DNA of 64,000 nucleotides. It comes from Flavobacterium aeripolare. Its GTDB lineage: Bacteria > Bacteroidota > Bacteroidia > Flavobacteriales > Flavobacteriaceae. The stretch spans positions 1 through 64,000 of the forward strand of contig NZ_JABSNL010000007.1 of NCBI RefSeq assembly GCF_013294025.1, given 5' to 3'. The notes beneath the pieces were generated by a model. That model had not been told where the DNA came from. It saw only the letters and a list, made by a program, of their open reading frames with translations, and did no database searches. The position numbers were made by a program, and so were the translations under genes. Positions within the stretch are counted from its first letter, which is position 1; each line of letters begins with the position of its first letter. Shown here piece by piece: positions 51,499-60,047 of the stretch.

Positions 51499-53700
51499 TT
51501 AAAACATAAAACCTACACTAAACCATGTGTAGCCTTTTGACTCTTCTGGAGACCAAGAGTGCTTGATTTCTATAGGACCAATTACCGTTTCTAAACCGTA
51601 ACCTAATGCATATCCTGAATATTGTGGAAGCGAAATCCAATTAGTAGATTCGAATATTTTATTCCCTAGATTAGCATAATTTGCTGTAAAATTAATGTGG
51701 TTGTTTTTAAATAATTTGTAATCTAAGGTCACTGCCGTTTTAATGTAGCTATCGCCGGCAATGCTTAAAAAATCATAACCATAAAAATGTTTAAAATTAT
51801 TTACTGGTTTGTAACCATAACCACCCAGAATAAAATTAAAAAAAGGAACACTTTGATCACCAAAAGAAAACCCAGCATCTGTTTGGAATTTAATTGTTGC
51901 ATTTTTAAATAATTGAGCTGCAATACCAAAATCAGCTTTTACAATATTAAAAGGTTCAAATTCTTTAGTATAATTAGACGAAAACAGATACGACTTAATA
52001 TCTCCAGAAAAATACCATCCGCTCGTGGGAAAATTTTTGTTATCAAAGGAATCGTAATTCATATAACCAAAAACACTTCCATAACTGCTTCGATCAAAGA
52101 TAGGGTCAGCATTCTGTACCGTTTCAGATTCAATTTTTAAAAATTTATATTCTACTCCCGCACCTACTAGAAATTTTTGAACAAATAAGGATTGAAAATA
52201 AAACTGACTTGTGTAATCAGAGAAATCTACATTAATTGTATTTGCTCCTTCGGTTGTAGGATCGATGCCACTCAACTCACGAGCGACATTTCGATTAAAT
52301 TGATTATAATTTGACTTAAAACCCACACTTAGATTGTACCCATTCTCTACATAATAATCAAAATCATATCTAAAATTATCTCCTAAAATCACATCTAATG
52401 ATGCCACGTCATTTTTAAATAAGGTTTTCCTTCTTGTCACGTTCACTAATATTCCGCTTTTAAACAATCCATCAAAGTGCAAACCAAATTTTAAATTTGA
52501 TTTAGTTTGGTTTTCAGTCAAGTCTAATTTCAAATTATCTTTTCCGCCACCATCTTCGAGAGAATAATTAATGACACTAAAATTTTGTGTTGCGTTAATA
52601 TTGTTTATTCCGCGCTCTAGTTGACTGTAGGCAATTTTTGATTGTGGCTTAAAGCGCAATTTCCCTAGCACATAATCCCTAGTAAAATTATCAAGGTGAT
52701 TGATATTGATTTCTTTAATATCGAGACTATCTGTAAATAAAGCAAGTTTAGGTTTAACATAAGCTGTTTGATCTGCAGCTAAGAGTTGGATTTTGTCGTA
52801 GACTGCAAAGGTGGCGTTTTCCCCTTTCTTGATAATTTCGTTTCCCTTATCAAATGAAATCACCCCATAATCTTTAATATCTGGCTTAATATAGATATCT
52901 GTTTGAGCGATATTCTCCTTCATTTTTTCTATCGAATGCAAATTAGTTATCTGCACTAAAATACGTGTGGCATCTTTTAAAGACTTTCTAGTAAGCAAAT
53001 CATCTTGAACATCTACACCTATTATAATATCAGCACCTAATTTAATCACTTCGTCAATAGGGTAATTATTGGTCACACCTCCATCCACAAGCAATTTTCC
53101 ATCTATTTCTACCGGCGAAAACAACGATGGAAAAGCAGCACTTGCAATTATCGCTTGCGCCAAATTACCTTTATCAAGAATCACTTGTTTTCCAGTTTCA
53201 ATATCGGTTCCTATACATAAAAACGGAATAGGTAATTTATTGAAATCCCGTACATGGCGTACATGACTTGTCAATTTACTAATAAGATTAAAGTTGTACA
53301 TCCCTTTTGAAAGTGCTTCTGGAATACCCACTTTAAATTTATCAAATGGCAGTACTAATGCGTAACGCTCGTCATTTTGTTTTTCGTAAAAATTCTTTGA
53401 CGACCTAGGGATGTAGTCGTTTATTAATTTATCAAAATTTGTAGTTTGAAAGATAGAATCAATTTGTGCGGCGTTGTACCCTGAAGCATATAAACCACCT
53501 ATAACCGCCCCCATACTTGTCCCTCCTATGTAGTCAATCTTAATCCCCGCATCTTCTAAAACTTTTAAAACACCTATGTGCGCAAAACCCTTTGCTCCAC
53601 CACCGCTTAAAACCAAACCAATTTTTGGTCTGTTGTGTTCCTGTGCAAACACAGTAGCAAAAGCAAAGAAGAAAAAAACGTACAGTAAGTATTTATTCAT
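51499..53700 (-). CDS. Patatin-like phospholipase with outer-membrane beta-barrel
   Basis: A 733-residue exported protein. Signal peptide (YLLYVFFFFAFATVFAQ), then a patatin domain (about 25-300): oxyanion loop LSGGGAKGFAHIGVL, nucleophile serine in GGTSMGAVIGG (about 62) and catalytic aspartate in LLVDGGVTNNYP (about 207). A POTRA-like part (about 340-400) leads to a C-terminal barrel like Omp85/surface antigen proteins, ending VGFMF. The layout matches PlpD-type (type Vd) autotransporter-like lipases. It may remodel outer-membrane lipids or secrete its own lipase domain. Confidence 0.88.
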   Translation of the reverse strand: MNKYLLYVFFFFAFATVFAQEHNRPKIGLVLSGGGAKGFAHIGVLKVLEDAGIKIDYIGGTSMGAVIGGLYASGYNAAQIDSIFQTTNFDKLINDYIPRSSKNFYEKQNDERYALVLPFDKFKVGIPEALSKGMYNFNLISKLTSHVRHVRDFNKLPIPFLCIGTDIETGKQVILDKGNLAQAIIASAAFPSLFSPVEIDGKLLVDGGVTNNYPIDEVIKLGADIIIGVDVQDDLLTRKSLKDATRILVQITNLHSIEKMKENIAQTDIYIKPDIKDYGVISFDKGNEIIKKGENATFAVYDKIQLLAADQTAYVKPKLALFTDSLDIKEININHLDNFTRDYVLGKLRFKPQSKIAYSQLERGINNINATQNFSVINYSLEDGGGKDNLKLDLTENQTKSNLKFGLHFDGLFKSGILVNVTRRKTLFKNDVASLDVILGDNFRYDFDYYVENGYNLSVGFKSNYNQFNRNVARELSGIDPTTEGANTINVDFSDYTSQFYFQSLFVQKFLVGAGVEYKFLKIESETVQNADPIFDRSSYGSVFGYMNYDSFDNKNFPTSGWYFSGDIKSYLFSSNYTKEFEPFNIVKADFGIAAQLFKNATIKFQTDAGFSFGDQSVPFFNFILGGYGYKPVNNFKHFYGYDFLSIAGDSYIKTAVTLDYKLFKNNHINFTANYANLGNKIFESTNWISLPQYSGYALGYGLETVIGPIEIKHSWSPEESKGYTWFSVGFMF

Positions 53701-53744
53701 AGTATTATAAGGATATTAAAACCACACTAGTAGTAAAGAACTAA

Positions 53745-55547
53745 TTATGACTTGCTTATGTTTTTGTAAAAGTCGACAATTTTTTTTGCTTTTGACACAC
53801 CAATCACTGCTGTTATTTCTTTTTCTGTTGCTAATTTCAATCTTTTTACACTTTTAAAGTGCTGAATGAGCGTTAACATTGTTTTTTCACCAATACCAGG
53901 AATCGATTCTATAGAGGAATTCAAGGCCGCTTTACTACGTTTATCACGATGATGCGTAATCCCAAAACGGTGTGCTTCATTACGCAATTGTTGTATTACT
54001 TTTAAGGTCTCTGATTTTTTATCTAAATATAAAGGAACAGAATCTCCAGGATAGAACAACTCTTCTAATCGTTTTGCAATTCCTATGATAGCTATTTTTC
54101 CTCGCAACTCTAGGGCATCTAAACTTTTTAATGCTGATGACAACTGCCCTTTTCCACCATCAATTATAATTAAATTAGGCAGCGGTTGGTTTTCATCAAG
54201 CAATCGCTTGTAGCGTCTATACACCACTTCCTCCATCGAAGCAAAATCATCAGGTCCTTCTACTGTTTTTATATTAAAATGACGGTAATCCTTTTTACTT
54301 GGCTTTCCATCCTTAAACACCACGCAAGCAGCTACAGGGTTTGTTCCTTGTATATTAGAGTTATCAAAACACTCAATATGTCTTGGCTCTACTGGCAGTC
54401 GCAAATCTTTTTGCATTTGTGCCATAATCCTTGTAGTATGTCGGTCAGGGTCTACAATTTGCAATTGCTTTAATTGTTCGATTCTATAAAACTTAGCATT
54501 TCTAATAGACAAGTCTAGAATTTGCTTTTTATCTCCTAATTGAGGAACGGTAACCTTAATATTTTCTCCAAGGTCTACTTGAAACGGAACAATTATTTCC
54601 TTTGATAGTAATTGAAAACGCTCTCTTAGTTCAATGATAGCTAACTCTAATAATTCTTCATCAGTTTCTTCTAGTTTTTTCTTGATCTCCATAGTATGTG
54701 ATCGAATGATCGAACCGTGCGAAATCTGGAGAAAATTCACAAATCCAGCTGCCTCATCAGATACGATGGAGAAGACATCTATGTTGGTTATTTTTGGATT
54801 TATAATCGTTGATCGAGATTGATAATTTTCTAGAACTTCAATTTTCTCTTTAATCTTTTGGGCTTCTTCAAAATGCATGTCTTGTGCAAGTTCGATCATG
54901 ACACGCTTAAAATCTTTCATACTTTCTTTGAAATTCCCTTTTAGGATTTCGCGAATAGCATCTACTTGTTTCTGGTAATTCTCAAGACTTTCATAGCCCT
55001 CACAAGGCCCTTTACAATTTCCTATATGATACTCTAAACACACCTTGAATTTACCACTATCAATATTTGATGGCGTCAAATCGTAATTACAAGTGCGCAA
55101 AGGATACAACTCTTTAATTAATTCTAAAATAGTGTTTACCGTTTTAAAACTAGTGTACGGACCAAAATATTCTGAACCATCCTTCACCATTCTACGCGTT
55201 GCAAAAATACGGGAGAAAGGCTCCTTTTTTATGCAAATCCATGGGTAGGTTTTATCATCGCGAAGCAGCACATTGTATCTTGGTTGCAACGTTTTTATAA
55301 GATTGTTCTCTAATAAAAGTGCATCTGTTTCTGTAGGGACCACAATGTGTTTAATCGTGACTATTTTTTTTACTAAAACATTTGTCTTAGCGGTGTCGTG
55401 TACTTTATTGAAATAAGATGAAACACGCTTTTTTAAATTTTTTGCCTTTCCTACATAAAGAATTTTACCTTCTTTATCATAGTATTGGTATACACCGGGA
55501 CCATCTGGCAATGTTTGTATTTGAAGTTCGAGTGTGGGTTGCTGCAT
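53745..55547 (-). CDS. uvrC: Excinuclease ABC subunit C
   Basis: A 600-residue nuclease subunit that makes both incisions in nucleotide excision repair. GIY-YIG domain at about 12-95 (LPDGPGVYQYYDKEGKILYVGKAKNLKKRVSSYF), a cysteine-rich part near 155-183 (CLEYHIGNCKGPC), UVR motif near 205-240, the RNase H-like nuclease domain with ECFDNSNIQGTNPVAACVVF (about 393) and IIDGGKGQL (about 464), and a C-terminal helix-hairpin-helix pair (SIPGIGEKTMLTLIQHF, about 556). All parts are intact. Divergent from the desuccinylase-like gene. Confidence 0.96.
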   Translation of the reverse strand: MQQPTLELQIQTLPDGPGVYQYYDKEGKILYVGKAKNLKKRVSSYFNKVHDTAKTNVLVKKIVTIKHIVVPTETDALLLENNLIKTLQPRYNVLLRDDKTYPWICIKKEPFSRIFATRRMVKDGSEYFGPYTSFKTVNTILELIKELYPLRTCNYDLTPSNIDSGKFKVCLEYHIGNCKGPCEGYESLENYQKQVDAIREILKGNFKESMKDFKRVMIELAQDMHFEEAQKIKEKIEVLENYQSRSTIINPKITNIDVFSIVSDEAAGFVNFLQISHGSIIRSHTMEIKKKLEETDEELLELAIIELRERFQLLSKEIIVPFQVDLGENIKVTVPQLGDKKQILDLSIRNAKFYRIEQLKQLQIVDPDRHTTRIMAQMQKDLRLPVEPRHIECFDNSNIQGTNPVAACVVFKDGKPSKKDYRHFNIKTVEGPDDFASMEEVVYRRYKRLLDENQPLPNLIIIDGGKGQLSSALKSLDALELRGKIAIIGIAKRLEELFYPGDSVPLYLDKKSETLKVIQQLRNEAHRFGITHHRDKRSKAALNSSIESIPGIGEKTMLTLIQHFKSVKRLKLATEKEITAVIGVSKAKKIVDFYKNISKS

Positions 55548-55683
55548 TGTTATGTATGTGTGAAAAAGCGCTAAATTACGCCGTAAACCTAGGAATAGCT
55601 TTAATTATCACTAAAGACCGCCGATTTATTTTCAAATTTACGAAATCCAAATAATTATTTCTATTTTTAACTTTTAATTCAAT

Positions 55684-56661
55684 ATGAAAAATTTAAAAGA
55701 GATTACAATACTAGGACAATCCATTTTACCAGGTCAGAGCAAGACTATTAATATGGAAATTGCAAAACTGCACAACACCACTAAATTGAAGATTCCCATA
55801 ATTGTGCAGCGCTCTAAAATTGATGGCCCTACAGTACTTTTCTCTGCTGGGATTCATGGCGATGAGATTAACGGAATCGAAATCGTACGTCAGCTTATTA
55901 TTCGAAAAATAAACAAACCAAAAAGAGGAACCATTATTTGTATCCCCGTCATTAATATGTTTGGGTTCATTAATAAATCTCGAGAATTCCCTGATGGTCG
56001 CGACTTAAATAGAGTTTTTCCAGGAAGTAAAAAAGGATCTCTAGCCAGTAGATTTGCTTATCACATTCTCACTGAGATTATGCCGCATGTTGACTATGCT
56101 GTCGATTTTCATGCCGGTGGCGCTAGTAGATTTAACGCTCCCCAAATAAGATTAGCGCCTAATAACGAAGATTTAAAAGCACTAGCCGATGCTTTTAACG
56201 CGCCTTTTACTTTATTTTCAAAAAATATAGGCGGTAGTTTTAGAAATGCTAGTCAAAAATTGAATGTGAAGATGTTACTTTTTGAAGGAGGTAAATCTCT
56301 AGACATCAATTACCCTGTTGCAGATGCCGGAACAGATGGTGCAAAAAGACTGCTCAAACACTTAGACATGTTGAGTAGCAAGCACGACATTCCTGAAACA
56401 GATCAAAAAACAATTTACATAGAAAGATCCATCTGGATACGCGCCAAGTGTTCTGGATTGTTACACGACAATGGCAAAGTAGGCTCCTTTGTAGACAAAG
56501 GCACTGTATTAGCAACCATCACAGATCCTTTTGGTAAATTTGTTCGAAAAATAAAAGCACCTCATGATGGCTACGTGATCAATGCAAATCAAGCTCCTAT
56601 TACCTATCAAGGAGATGCCGTTTATCATATTTCAAAAAAAATAGTAGATGCCACAGAGTAA
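55684..56661 (+). CDS. Succinylglutamate desuccinylase/aspartoacylase family protein
   Basis: A 325-residue zinc hydrolase of the M14-like AstE/AspA family. Zinc ligands: His and Glu in SAGIHGDEINGIEIVRQL (about 55-72) and the later His in AVDFHAGGASRFNAPQIR (about 141-158); EGGKSLD (about 203) carries the likely catalytic glutamate. The C-terminal 80 residues form a barrel-sandwich (biotinyl-like) domain. The substrate is uncertain, as this subfamily is not classical AstE and no arginine-catabolic genes are present; homologues in other bacteria lie next to RimK-like ligases. It overlaps the next gene by 14 nt. Confidence 0.85.
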   Translation: MKNLKEITILGQSILPGQSKTINMEIAKLHNTTKLKIPIIVQRSKIDGPTVLFSAGIHGDEINGIEIVRQLIIRKINKPKRGTIICIPVINMFGFINKSREFPDGRDLNRVFPGSKKGSLASRFAYHILTEIMPHVDYAVDFHAGGASRFNAPQIRLAPNNEDLKALADAFNAPFTLFSKNIGGSFRNASQKLNVKMLLFEGGKSLDINYPVADAGTDGAKRLLKHLDMLSSKHDIPETDQKTIYIERSIWIRAKCSGLLHDNGKVGSFVDKGTVLATITDPFGKFVRKIKAPHDGYVINANQAPITYQGDAVYHISKKIVDATE

Positions 56662-57217
56662 AAAAGAGCTAAGAGTAAAGTATAAAAACTTACGAAGAGC
56701 ATTCTCGCAGGAACTTATAGAAGAGAAAAGTATGGCTATTGCCAATGCCTTATTGAAGCTACCCATATGGGATAAAAATTACTTTCATATTTTTCTAGCC
56801 ATAACAGAGCACAATGAAGTCGACACCGAACTGATTTTGCACCTGCTTTCGGGTAGAGACAAGAATATTATCATCTCTAAATCTGATTTTGACACTAGAG
56901 AAATGACTCATTTTCTCCTGACCGATAATACAAAAATCAAGAAGAATGAATACAATATCCCCGAACCGATCGATGGAATCGAAGTACCTGCAAATAAAAT
57001 TGAAGTTGTTTTTGTTCCGCTTTTAGCTTTTGACTTAAAAGGCCATCGAGTAGGTTACGGTAAAGGATTTTATGACAAATTTTTGTCACAATGCACAGCA
57101 GAAACCATTAAAATAGGTTTATCATTCTTTGAAGCAGAAGAAATTATAAGCGATGTATTCGAAAATGATATTGCACTAAATTATTGTGTTACTCCACAAA
57201 AAGGCTACACTTTCTAG
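56648..57217 (+). CDS. 5-formyltetrahydrofolate cyclo-ligase
   Basis: A 189-residue enzyme (also called MTHFS) that converts 5-formyl-THF to 5,10-methenyl-THF with ATP. N-terminal KKELRVKYKNLRRAFS (about 5-20) is the phosphate-binding part. The C-terminal signature GHRVGYGKGFYDKFLS (about 135-150) is clear, following VPLLAFDLKG. Length is normal. It starts inside the end of the upstream desuccinylase-like gene (14-nt overlap), so the two are coupled. Confidence 0.92.
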   Translation: MPQSKKELRVKYKNLRRAFSQELIEEKSMAIANALLKLPIWDKNYFHIFLAITEHNEVDTELILHLLSGRDKNIIISKSDFDTREMTHFLLTDNTKIKKNEYNIPEPIDGIEVPANKIEVVFVPLLAFDLKGHRVGYGKGFYDKFLSQCTAETIKIGLSFFEAEEIISDVFENDIALNYCVTPQKGYTF

Positions 57218-57330
57218 AAAAAACCTTCTGAAAGATTAAAAGTCATACTTTTATATGCTACTGAATTTTAATATTTAAAATTAATAATCAAAAACTGAGA
57301 TTGTAAGATTTATTTTCGAAAAAAAAAGCT

Positions 57331-57338
57331 TAGTTTTG
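57331..57338 (+). promoter_or_regulatory. -7 box upstream of the cobalamin riboswitch
   Basis: TAGTTTTG followed by CAC, matching TAnnTTTG-C. It predicts a transcription start near 57343, just before the first riboswitch stem. No clear -33 TTTG. Confidence 0.5.
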
Positions 57339-57348
57339 CACGCTTTTT

Positions 57349-57525
57349 GGTTGCTTTTATTTCAAGTAAAAGCATTAAAAGGGAATCAGGTGTAAATCCT
57401 GAACAGTTCCCGCTGCTGTAAGTTCGTACCTGATCACATCAGGAAATACTTTTTACTATAACCACTGTCGTAATTGATGGGAAGGAGTAAAAAGAGGAAT
57501 GAGTCAGAAGACCTGCCAAGAAGCA
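57349..57525 (+). ncRNA. Cobalamin riboswitch
   Basis: Conserved blocks in order: GGGAATCAGGTG with AATCCTG, then CAGTTCCCGCTGCTGTAA (57404-57421), the B12-box-like ACCACTGT (57460-57467), GATGGGAAGG (57476-57485) and the closing GAGTCAGAAGACCTGCC (57501-57517). This is the standard order of the AdoCbl/B12 aptamer. It lies about 120 nt before the lipoprotein gene. A following inverted segment near 57520-57575 may form the expression platform. High cobalamin is expected to lower expression of the gene downstream. Confidence 0.92.
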
Positions 57526-57641
57526 CAACAACAAAGCTTTCGGGAGTTATCGCTTTGGAGTAGTCTTGCTATTCCTATTTTTCATTCCTTACTGTTTTGT
57601 AATTAAGTTAATCCTTATTATTAATTTTAAATACAATTCAC

Positions 57642-58784
57642 ATGCAAAACAAATTTACAAATTACTTTTTGGTTCTTTTTAGTGCCTTATTCTTGCTTAG
57701 CTCATGCTCTGACAACGACGACAATGGCACTCCAATCGCTTTTACAACTACTGAATATCAAACCACTTATGAGGTAACAATAGGAGAGGCAATCATCATT
57801 AATCCCGAAATTTCAAATCTAGACGAAACAGTAAAATTTCAATGGTTAAAAGATGGAGTTGAAGTTGCTCAAACGCAAGAACTAAATTTACTAACAGAAA
57901 CTGCAGAAGCATTTACTCTTCGATTTATAGCTATTTCTGGCACGAATAGCATTGAAAGAAGTTACGAAATCAAAATTTCTGATCCGTATGCTTTATATTT
58001 TAGAGCTAGAACTGATCTTAGCTCAGCCTTTATTTCTAAGGTTATGCAATACTTACCAGCTCCTGGTCAATTCATCAACACTGGCTTAGGAACACCAGAA
58101 TCTGCTGACAAAATCGTAGGTGGCAAAACCGGTACCGTTTCTCTTGGTGCTTGGGGAGGTTATGTCATTTTCACCTTTGATCATACTATTGAGAACAAAC
58201 TAGATGACAAAGATTTTGTTGTTTATGGTAATGCCTTTAACGGAGGATCTGAACCTGGGATTGTTGAGGTATCGTTTGACAGTAACGGTAACGGAATCGC
58301 AGATGATGTATGGTATGAATTAGCAGGTAGTAACTACACTAACGAACGCACTATTAAAAATTACGAAGTTACGTACACGAACCCAGGAGAGTACAAGGAC
58401 GTGCCTTGGACTGATAATAAAGGATCAAATGATGTCGTAGCGGTAAATAGTTATCATACGCAAAACTATTACCCTTTATTTGCTTCTAACTTAACTGAGC
58501 TAGTTTTTAAAGGAACGAGAGTTTTTCCTGTTATCAATGAAGGTAGATACGTATCTATCGATGCATTAGCATGGGGATATGCAGATAACTATGATGCTGA
58601 TTATAGCACTTATGGCGGAAACGTAATGGACATTAATTGGGCTGTGGATAACAGTGGTAAAGCTGTTAAACTTAAAGGAATTGATTTTGTTAGAGTATAC
58701 ACGGCAACACAATACAATGGTGGAGCTATAGGTGAAATCTCTACTGAAGTAAAAGGAGCAGCTGATTTATCAATGCTTAAATAG
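57642..58784 (+). CDS. Surface lipoprotein under cobalamin control
   Basis: A 380-residue lipoprotein: LVLFSALFLLSSCSDNDDNG gives a lipobox with Cys near residue 22 followed by an acidic stretch, the usual surface-export signal in Bacteroidota. An Ig/PKD-like domain follows (about 33-110, FQWLKDGVEVAQTQELNL), then a larger domain with LGAWGGYVIFTFDHTIENKLDDKDFVVYGNAFNGGSEPGIVEVSFDSNGNGIADDVWYELAGS (about 168-231). I do not recognise a named enzyme. Its place behind a cobalamin riboswitch suggests it captures or handles corrinoids at the cell surface, as BtuG and BtuH do in Bacteroides, but that is inference. No btuB receptor is adjacent. Confidence 0.8.
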   Translation: MQNKFTNYFLVLFSALFLLSSCSDNDDNGTPIAFTTTEYQTTYEVTIGEAIIINPEISNLDETVKFQWLKDGVEVAQTQELNLLTETAEAFTLRFIAISGTNSIERSYEIKISDPYALYFRARTDLSSAFISKVMQYLPAPGQFINTGLGTPESADKIVGGKTGTVSLGAWGGYVIFTFDHTIENKLDDKDFVVYGNAFNGGSEPGIVEVSFDSNGNGIADDVWYELAGSNYTNERTIKNYEVTYTNPGEYKDVPWTDNKGSNDVVAVNSYHTQNYYPLFASNLTELVFKGTRVFPVINEGRYVSIDALAWGYADNYDADYSTYGGNVMDINWAVDNSGKAVKLKGIDFVRVYTATQYNGGAIGEISTEVKGAADLSMLK

Positions 58785-58800
58785 ACTTTATTTACAACAT

Positions 58801-58839
58801 AAAGAAAGGGTAACCATAGTGTATGGTTACCCTTTCTTT
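58801..58839 (+). terminator. Terminator of the cobalamin-controlled gene
   Basis: AAAGAAAGGGTAACCAT and ATGGTTACCCTTTCTTT form a perfect 17-bp hairpin around five bases, followed by ATTTTA. It lies 17 nt past the stop. Confidence 0.88.
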
Positions 58840-58881
58840 ATTTTATGCTGTGTTAATTCTTAGAAGTTGTTTTGTGAACAG

Positions 58882-58969
58882 GTTCTTAGCCCTGATGGAA
58901 ACGGCATCCTCTTGTGGCGGGGTTCGCCGCAAGAGATATAGTGTACAGCAGGAAGTAGCTCCTAATAGA
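58882..58969 (+). repeat. Structured intergenic repeat, copy 3 of 3
   Basis: Begins TTAGCCCTGATGG and ends ACAGCAGGAAGTAGCTCCTA. The central stem CTCTTG-T-GGCG pairs with CGCC-G-CAAGAG. It lies between the convergent lipoprotein and lspA genes, ending a few bases before the lspA stop. Confidence 0.75.
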
Positions 58970-58973
58970 CAAC

Positions 58974-59570
58974 CTATTTATTGAAGGCTTTTTTATTGAA
59001 AAAAATCAAAATCCCAACACCCACGCATATCGCCATATCGGCAACGTTAAAAATAGCGTTGAAAAACGTAAAATCGCGTCCGCCCCACACGGGTATCCAA
59101 CTAGGTAAAATCCCATGCCAAATAGGGAAGTAAAACATATCGACTACTTTCCCGTAAAAGAACTTTCCGTAAGGTTGATCTGTGAATAACGTTGCTAATT
59201 GCTGGTGACTGTCATCAAAAATAACCCCGTAAAAAACAGAATCTATAATGTTACCAAATGCCCCTGCAAGAATTAAAGCGATCGCAATAATAAGGTGATT
59301 TGAGCTTTGTTTATTCCTTACAGAATCATACAACCAATAGCCTATTCCACCCACGGCAGCTAGTCTAAAAAGTGTTAAAAACAATTTACCATACGCCCCT
59401 GGAATCTCTGTTCCCCAAGCCATACCTTCATTCTCAATGAATAAAATTTTAAACCAACTCAAAACTTCGACTTCTTCGCCCAAGATGAAATTTGTTTTGA
59501 CAAATATTTTAGATATTTGGTCGACAACTAAGATAATAAATATGAGAAGGTAAGCTTTCTTTAATGACAT
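58974..59570 (-). CDS. lspA: Lipoprotein signal peptidase II
   Basis: A 198-residue inner-membrane aspartic protease that removes signal peptides from lipidated prolipoproteins. Four membrane segments. Catalytic aspartates are in ALILAGAFGNIIDSVFYG (Asp about 112) and FNAIFNVADMAICVGVG (Asp about 181). N-terminal LLIFIILVVDQISKIFVK (about 8-25) carries the family DQxxK motif. It is somewhat longer than E. coli LspA because of a loop between segments, as usual in Bacteroidota. Third gene of the ileS-dksA-lspA run; many lipoproteins in this window need it. Confidence 0.95.
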   Translation of the reverse strand: MSLKKAYLLIFIILVVDQISKIFVKTNFILGEEVEVLSWFKILFIENEGMAWGTEIPGAYGKLFLTLFRLAAVGGIGYWLYDSVRNKQSSNHLIIAIALILAGAFGNIIDSVFYGVIFDDSHQQLATLFTDQPYGKFFYGKVVDMFYFPIWHGILPSWIPVWGGRDFTFFNAIFNVADMAICVGVGILIFFNKKAFNK

Positions 59571-59607
59571 TTGTAAAATTTTAAGTGGCGTAAAAGTAAT
59601 TATTTTA

Positions 59608-59636
59608 TCAAAAAAAACGCTCCTAAAGGAGCGTTA
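59608..59636 (-). terminator. Hairpin between the DksA-like gene and lspA
   Basis: AACGCTCC pairs with GGAGCGTT around TAAA, with a plus-strand A-run giving a U-tail on the minus strand. It lies 21 nt past the DksA-like stop and upstream of lspA, so it probably lets only part of the transcripts reach lspA. Confidence 0.8.
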
Positions 59637-59657
59637 AATTGTATAGATCAATAGTGA

Positions 59658-60038
59658 TTATCGTTGTAAGTTTTTAGCTTCGATACTCATTGTTGCATGA
59701 GGGACAATTTTTAATCTGTCTTTATTGATTAACTTGCCCGTTACTTTACATAAACCGTAGGTTTTATTCTCTACACGGAATAGTGCGTTTTTCAAGTCAC
59801 GAATAAACTTTTCTTGACGAATTGCTAATTGCGAGTTTGCCTCTTTAGACATTGTTTCACTTCCTTCTTCAAATGCTTTAAATGTAGGCGATGTATCATC
59901 TGTACCGTTATTTAAGTCATTCATGTAAGCGCTTTTTATCAAATCTAAATCTGCTTGTGCTTTTTCTATTTTCTTAAGAATAATATCCTTAAACTCTGCT
60001 AAGTCGGCGTCAGAGTATCGTGTTGCTTCATCTACCAT
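59658..60038 (-). CDS. TraR/DksA family transcription factor-like protein
   Basis: A 126-residue protein of the DksA/TraR fold, which binds RNA polymerase in its secondary channel. The coiled coil spans about 10-80 with an acidic tip near DLIKSAYMNDLNNGTDDTSP. The zinc-finger region (YGLCKVTGKLINKDRLKIVPHATMSIEAK, about 95-123) keeps only one cysteine of the usual four, a feature of this Bacteroidota group. The start codon lies nine bases after the ileS stop, so the two are coupled. Confidence 0.87.
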   Translation of the reverse strand: MVDEATRYSDADLAEFKDIILKKIEKAQADLDLIKSAYMNDLNNGTDDTSPTFKAFEEGSETMSKEANSQLAIRQEKFIRDLKNALFRVENKTYGLCKVTGKLINKDRLKIVPHATMSIEAKNLQR

Positions 60039-60047
60039 GGTCGTTTT

